Assembly: GCA_031264885.1 (NCBI GenBank)
Contig: JAISDM010000173.1
Span: 1 to 35,229, forward strand
Length of the DNA stretch: 35,229 nucleotides
Reading direction: 5' to 3'
From: Peptococcaceae bacterium
Lineage (GTDB): Bacteria; Bacillota; Peptococcia; DRI-13; UBA5745
Below the pieces are notes generated by a model. That model saw only the letters and a list, made by a program, of their open reading frames with translations, did no database searches and was not told where the DNA came from. Shown piece after piece: positions 31,781-35,229 of this stretch. Every line of letters begins with the position of its first letter. Position 1 is the first letter of the stretch. A program made the position numbers and the translations under genes.

Positions 31781-31820
31781 GTAATTTGACATGATTTGGC
31801 GATTCACCTCTGCCAAGGAC

Positions 31821-31900
31821 AGGCGGCAGAATACCGCCCCTACGGTACCGTGAATGACACGCATCTGTAGGGGCGGCATCCTGCCGCCCGGACCCGTCCG
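31821..31900. repeat. Family A palindromic repeat pair
   Basis: A degenerate left hairpin (AGGCGGCAGAATACCGCCC, 31821-31839), a TACGGTACCG core and a perfect right hairpin (31871-31889) are followed by GGACCCGTCCG, which directly abuts the -35 box at 31901. Confidence 0.8.
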
Positions 31901-31946
31901 TTGACAGCCAAACGTCCCTTGACTATAATAACGGTATCATTATAAT
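31901..31946 (+). promoter_or_regulatory. Two overlapping consensus-like promoters
   Basis: Promoter 1 is TTGACA (31901-31906), a 17-base spacer and TATAAT (31924-31929), a perfect sigma-A consensus. Promoter 2 is TTGACT (31919-31924), a 16-base spacer and TATAAT (31941-31946). The -35 of the second overlaps the -10 of the first by one base. A small ATAAT...ATTAT inverted repeat spans the second, and ATCTG-CCAAA-CAGAT (31947-31961) follows just before the ribosome site. Confidence 0.8.
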
Positions 31947-31975
31947 ATCTGCCAAACAGATAGGGAGGCGCAGCC

Positions 31976-33028
31976 TTGCCGCTTTCAAAAATACAACGCC
32001 AAAACATCATAACCGAAATCATCCATCAAATCGGATCGCCGTCGTCAAACGGCTTTTTGGACATAGACGCCCTCGCCGCCCATTATGGCGTGAGCAAGCA
32101 GAGCGTGTCCCGGATCCTCAGCGAATTACAAGCGGAGAACCGCGTCATTGCCGAGACCGCCGGGCGCAAAAAGAAATATACGCTTCCGCGTGAAGAAATT
32201 GAACGCGATTTTCCCGCCGCCGGGCTTTCAGAGGATAAAGTCTTTAGAGAGTACATCAGCGCCTTCATCGCCTCCGCGCCGGAAACACCGCGCCGCAATT
32301 TTGCCTATGCGTTCACAGAGATGCTGAACAACGCCGCCGAACACTCGGAAAGCGAGAAGATAACCGTCCGCGCCGCCAAAACCGAATGTTACATTGAATT
32401 TTCGATCCGCGACTATGGCGTCGGCATATTTCGCAAAATCGCGCAAGCGATGAATCTTGAAGACGACACCCACGCCTTTTTAGAACTCGCCAAAGGCAAA
32501 TTTACCACCAAACCGCAAAATCACAGCGGCGAAGGCATCTTTTTTTCCGCCAAGGCGGGAGATATATTCCTCATACGTTGCGGTCAAATCGCCATGACCG
32601 TCAGCGGATCCACACGCGATACCGGAAGTAAATATTTGTTCAAGGCAATGGACACCTTGGAACCCGGAACATTTGTCAATTTTCGCATACAGAATGATCA
32701 TTCGGAAACCCTCGCCGAGGTTTTTGACCGCTACGCGCCCGACGGAAACGGTTTTGTCAAAACCCACATTCCGATCAGGCTATTGGAGCATGATCACATA
32801 ATGCCGATCGTATCGCGCTCTCAGGCAAAACGACTGCTTGCCAGAGTCGAGAAATTTCAATCCGTCACCTTGGACTTCGACGGCGTACCCGAAATCGGAC
32901 AAGGCTTCGCCGACGAGATTTTTCGCGTCTTCCACAACAATCACCCGGAAATTGAGCTTATTCCAATCAACTGTACCACCGCCGTTTCAAACATGATCCG
33001 CCATGTTTGCCCGAGCGAATCCGTTTGA
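31976..33028 (+). CDS. HTH + GHKL ATPase + DUF4325 (STAS-like) protein
   Basis: This 350-residue protein has three parts. An N-terminal winged helix-turn-helix (about 10-65, LDIDALAAHYGVSKQSVSRIL) is followed by a GHKL/histidine-kinase-type ATPase with N-box YAFTEMLNNAAEHS (111-124), G1 DYGVGI (146-151) and G2 SGEGIFF (184-190). A C-terminal DUF4325 domain (about 280-345, VTLDFDGVPEIGQGFADEIF) resembles the STAS/anti-anti-sigma fold. No phosphoacceptor histidine domain is seen. The start is TTG at 31976 with GGGAGG 7 bases upstream. An ATPase-controlled DNA-binding switch, in the spirit of anti-sigma systems within one chain, is my inference. The palindromes at its own promoter suggest autoregulation. 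Confidence 0.85.
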   Translation: MPLSKIQRQNIITEIIHQIGSPSSNGFLDIDALAAHYGVSKQSVSRILSELQAENRVIAETAGRKKKYTLPREEIERDFPAAGLSEDKVFREYISAFIASAPETPRRNFAYAFTEMLNNAAEHSESEKITVRAAKTECYIEFSIRDYGVGIFRKIAQAMNLEDDTHAFLELAKGKFTTKPQNHSGEGIFFSAKAGDIFLIRCGQIAMTVSGSTRDTGSKYLFKAMDTLEPGTFVNFRIQNDHSETLAEVFDRYAPDGNGFVKTHIPIRLLEHDHIMPIVSRSQAKRLLARVEKFQSVTLDFDGVPEIGQGFADEIFRVFHNNHPEIELIPINCTTAVSNMIRHVCPSESV

Positions 33029-33053
33029 CAAAACCGCCGCGTTATAGTATGCT
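33025..33053 (+). promoter_or_regulatory. Promoter of the DUF234 ATPase gene
   Basis: TTGACA (33025-33030), a 17-base spacer and TATGCT (33048-33053) lie 33 bases upstream of the ATG at 33087. The -35 box contains the TGA stop of the preceding gene. Confidence 0.7.
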
Positions 33054-33086
33054 TATTCAACAATTACTAACTGGAGAATTAGAAAA

Positions 33087-34481
33087 ATGTTCGTAGGCAG
33101 AGAATCCGAGCTGAACGCATTGAACAAACTCTATCATCGGAACAGCTTTCAATTTACGGTGATATACGGCAGGCGGCGCGTCGGCAAAACCACGCTGATC
33201 AACGAATTTTGCAAAGGCAAAAAAACAGTCTACTTTGTCGCCGTGGAATCCACCGCGAAAGAGAATCTGGAACTGCTGTCCCGGCAGATTTTGACCGCGC
33301 TGGCGCCCGGCGCGCCAAGAAACCCCTTCGGCTCATTTCGCGAAGCCATCGAATATGTTTTTGAACAAGCGAGAGACGAACGCGTCATTTTCGCCTTAGA
33401 CGAGTACCCATACCTGGCCGGGAGCGACCGGGCCGTTTCCTCCATTTTGCAGGCCGCCGTGGATCAGTATCACAGCGACAGCCGGTTATTTCTGATTCTG
33501 TGCGGCTCCTCCATGTCTTTTATGGAGAATCAGGTTCTCGGCTACAAAAGCCCGTTGTACGGCCGCCGGTCGTCACAATTGAAGCTGCTGCCCTTCGACT
33601 TCTTTGATTGTGCCCGGATGTTTCCGGGATTTGAACCGGAAGACAAAATCGTCCTCTACGGAATCACAGGCGGGATCCCGGAATATGCCTCCCGCGTTGA
33701 CGACACGCGTTCCGTGCGCGAGAACGCGCGGGAGCTGTTCTTTGACCCGTCCGGACGGTTGTTTGAAGAACCCTCAAACCTGCTGAAGCAGGAACTGAGA
33801 ATGCCGCAGACTTACAACGGCGTCATCACCGCCATCGCGTCAGGCAGCAGCCGTCTCAGCGAGATTGCCACCAAGACGGGGATCGAAACCAGCCAATGCA
33901 GCAATATGCTGGATACCCTCACCAGCCTCAGCCTTGTGCGCAAAGACATTCCTGTAACAGCGCAAAACTCCAAAAAAACCATTTACATCCTAGAGGATCA
34001 CATGTTCCGCTTCTGGCATCGCTTTGTCCTGCCGAACATCAGCCGTATCACAGCAGGGCTTGGAGACACCGTATGCGACGATGTTTTTGGAGAGCGGCTG
34101 AACACCTACACCGGTTACGTCTTTGAAGAATGTGCCAAGCAGTACATGTGGCGGCTGCCGGCCCGTAACGCCGCGCCGTTCCCTTTCCAGAGAATCGGCC
34201 GCTGGTGGGGAACGAACCGCAAAGAACGGCGCCAGGAAGAAATCGACTTCATCGCGTGTTCAGACACAGCGGCAATTTTTGGGGAATGTAAATGGCGCGG
34301 CGAAACCGTCGGGGAAGACACGCTGAATGAACTCGTCCGAAAATCAACCCTGCTGCCCCAGTTTGGCGAAAAATACTATATGCTGTTCGCGAAATCCGGT
34401 TTTACCCAAGCCCTCCGTAAGCGCGTAAGCAAGGATGAACACACGCGGCTGGTGACTCTGCCGGAAATGTTTGAAGCCTGA
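33087..34481 (+). CDS. AAA-type ATPase with C-terminal DUF234 nuclease-like domain
   Basis: This 464-residue protein starts with MFVGRESELNALN and a Walker A GRRRVGKT (28-35). The Walker B-like strand is VIFALDEYPYL, and a sensor-like LILCGSSMSFME follows. A winged-helix segment lies around LSEIATKTGIETSQCSNML. The C-terminal DUF234 domain has EEIDFIACSD and IFGECKWRGE (about 384-407), the D...E-x-K spacing of PD-(D/E)XK nucleases. The family is best known from archaea and anaerobic bacteria as STAND-like ATPases of unknown role, possibly linked to mobile DNA or defence. It has its own promoter and converges on a second ATPase/nuclease-type gene. Confidence 0.9.
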   Translation: MFVGRESELNALNKLYHRNSFQFTVIYGRRRVGKTTLINEFCKGKKTVYFVAVESTAKENLELLSRQILTALAPGAPRNPFGSFREAIEYVFEQARDERVIFALDEYPYLAGSDRAVSSILQAAVDQYHSDSRLFLILCGSSMSFMENQVLGYKSPLYGRRSSQLKLLPFDFFDCARMFPGFEPEDKIVLYGITGGIPEYASRVDDTRSVRENARELFFDPSGRLFEEPSNLLKQELRMPQTYNGVITAIASGSSRLSEIATKTGIETSQCSNMLDTLTSLSLVRKDIPVTAQNSKKTIYILEDHMFRFWHRFVLPNISRITAGLGDTVCDDVFGERLNTYTGYVFEECAKQYMWRLPARNAAPFPFQRIGRWWGTNRKERRQEEIDFIACSDTAAIFGECKWRGETVGEDTLNELVRKSTLLPQFGEKYYMLFAKSGFTQALRKRVSKDEHTRLVTLPEMFEA

Positions 34482-34503
34482 GCGGCGGCGCCTCTGACCC
34501 ACA

Positions 34504-35229
34504 TCACCGATATCCCCGCCGCGCTCCCGAATCATCACGCCGCGACCCCACAACCACATCATAGATCCGCTTGCCATCCCACTCGACCCACCCCATTCTG
34601 GTCGGCTGCGGGTTTTTATTGAAATCGAAGGTAAGCAAGTAACCTTCCGTCTTGTGCTTTGAGTCCAAATAACGGCACAGCTGATCATACGCTTCCTCAT
34701 GCTTCTTCCCGCCATGCCACAGCTTTAACTCTACGATGAACTGCTGGTCGAGATATTCCACAATCAAATCCATGCGCAAGGTGTTGCGCGTTTCCGTCTC
34801 AATGTGCAAAAAGCCCCGGCCATTGACAAACGGCTTAAGATATGTGTAAAACAGCATCCGGCATTCACGCTCAATAAAACCCTTGTCACGTTCGGCGTAC
34901 ATCTCGTAAAAATGCTGAGCAAACTTTTCAAGCGCGGCTTCCATGCTGAATTTGCCGCCGTCGATCACAGACTCCTTCACAACCGGACTGCGAAAAAGAT
35001 TGTTCACCAGAACATCAGCCGATAAAAAATCAGCGACTACCATTTCAAAAACCTCATTGGCAATCACCGTTTTGCCATCACGATTAGCGAGAATACCGTA
35101 CATAGCGCCAAGCTCCACCTCAGGCTGCCGTATGGAGAAAGGCACTTCCACGCCATCCATCAGTATCGCGTACACCAATTCCCTCAGTTTGCGATTGTTG
35201 AACACATTCTTAGAAATATCGTCAAACAG
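34504..35229 (-). CDS. AAA-ATPase-like/PD-(D/E)XK nuclease superfamily protein, N-terminus cut by window edge
   Basis: The reading frame is open to base 35229 with no start needed at 35205; residues LFDDISKNVFNNRKLRELVYAI continue across the edge, so this is the C-terminal part of a larger gene. The visible 241 residues match the end of AAA-ATPase_like proteins (SILFDG-like YAILMDG, LGAMYGILANRDGK, NEVFEM) and the PDDEXK_9 nuclease domain with LRMDLIVEYLDQQFIVELKLWHG (D...E-x-K) and QLCRYLDSKH. Proteins of this family occur in large paralog sets in gut anaerobes, with unknown function. The extreme C-terminus is Arg/Asp/Gly-rich. Confidence 0.88.
   Translation of the reverse strand: MFDDISKNVFNNRKLRELVYAILMDGVEVPFSIRQPEVELGAMYGILANRDGKTVIANEVFEMVVADFLSADVLVNNLFRSPVVKESVIDGGKFSMEAALEKFAQHFYEMYAERDKGFIERECRMLFYTYLKPFVNGRGFLHIETETRNTLRMDLIVEYLDQQFIVELKLWHGGKKHEEAYDQLCRYLDSKHKTEGYLLTFDFNKNPQPTRMGWVEWDGKRIYDVVVGSRRDDSGARRGYR

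Noticed and set aside
31976..35229. Prophage remnant at the right edge
   Set aside because: No integrase, structural, lysis or packaging genes and no attachment repeats were seen.

Overview
The window looks like a chromosomal segment of an anaerobic, GC-rich member of the Clostridia (Firmicutes). The conserved block ylxM-ffh-rpsP-khpA-rimM-trmD-rplS-rbgA-rnhB-yraN is in the usual Firmicutes order. The long-form glutamyl-tRNA synthetase resembles those I know from Clostridia. A PPi-dependent phosphofructokinase, oxygen-sensitive Fe-S/ATPase enzymes and a MocR regulator fit an anaerobic fermenter. Species cannot be named from the sequence alone.

Layout. (1) 1-14,941, all minus strand: a catabolic island. 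A MocR-type regulator (13,511-14,941) lies upstream of a likely 10.7-kb operon read right to left. The operon encodes a two-subunit, two-ATPase enzyme of the benzoyl-CoA reductase / 2-hydroxyacyl-CoA dehydratase superfamily, a family I CoA-transferase, an MFS transporter, a VOC protein, a zinc alcohol dehydrogenase and a transketolase split into two subunits. Two more MFS genes follow, one cut by the window edge. (2) 15,079-17,452: PPi-phosphofructokinase, sirtuin, a long palindromic element and a small heavy-metal-binding protein. (3) 17,497-23,424: the ribosome/SRP housekeeping operon, with a near-consensus promoter at its head. (4) 23,566-27,523: a Uma2 nuclease-like gene, gltX, a hemerythrin-CheX fusion and a PEBP-family lipoprotein. 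(5) 27,899-31,719: a phytoene-desaturase-like flavoprotein coupled to a ferredoxin-type NAD(P)H reductase, facing an Fe-S aldo/keto reductase. (6) 31,976-35,229: an HTH-GHKL ATPase-DUF4325 protein under two overlapping consensus-like promoters, a DUF234 AAA ATPase/nuclease and a truncated AAA-ATPase-like/PD-(D/E)XK protein; this end looks accessory.

How the genes may work together. In the island, MFS proteins could import an organic acid and the CoA-transferase could activate it. The ATP-driven Fe-S enzyme could then reduce or dehydrate the thioester, with the dehydrogenase, VOC protein and split transketolase processing products. The two unequal ATPase subunits resemble the Azoarcus-type (Bzd) benzoyl-CoA reductase more than a simple 2-hydroxyacyl-CoA dehydratase with one homodimeric activator. 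The substrate cannot be read from the sequence.

Intergenic spaces are colonised by two families of short palindromic repeats, one with core GGGCGGCA-nnn-TGCCGCCC and one with core ATTCCGGG-CTTGT-CCCGGAAT. They are often adjacent, and one cluster sits inside the catabolic operon. A separate ~164-bp imperfect palindrome lies between the sirtuin and heavy-metal-protein genes. No tRNA, rRNA, CRISPR array, transposase or integrase was seen.
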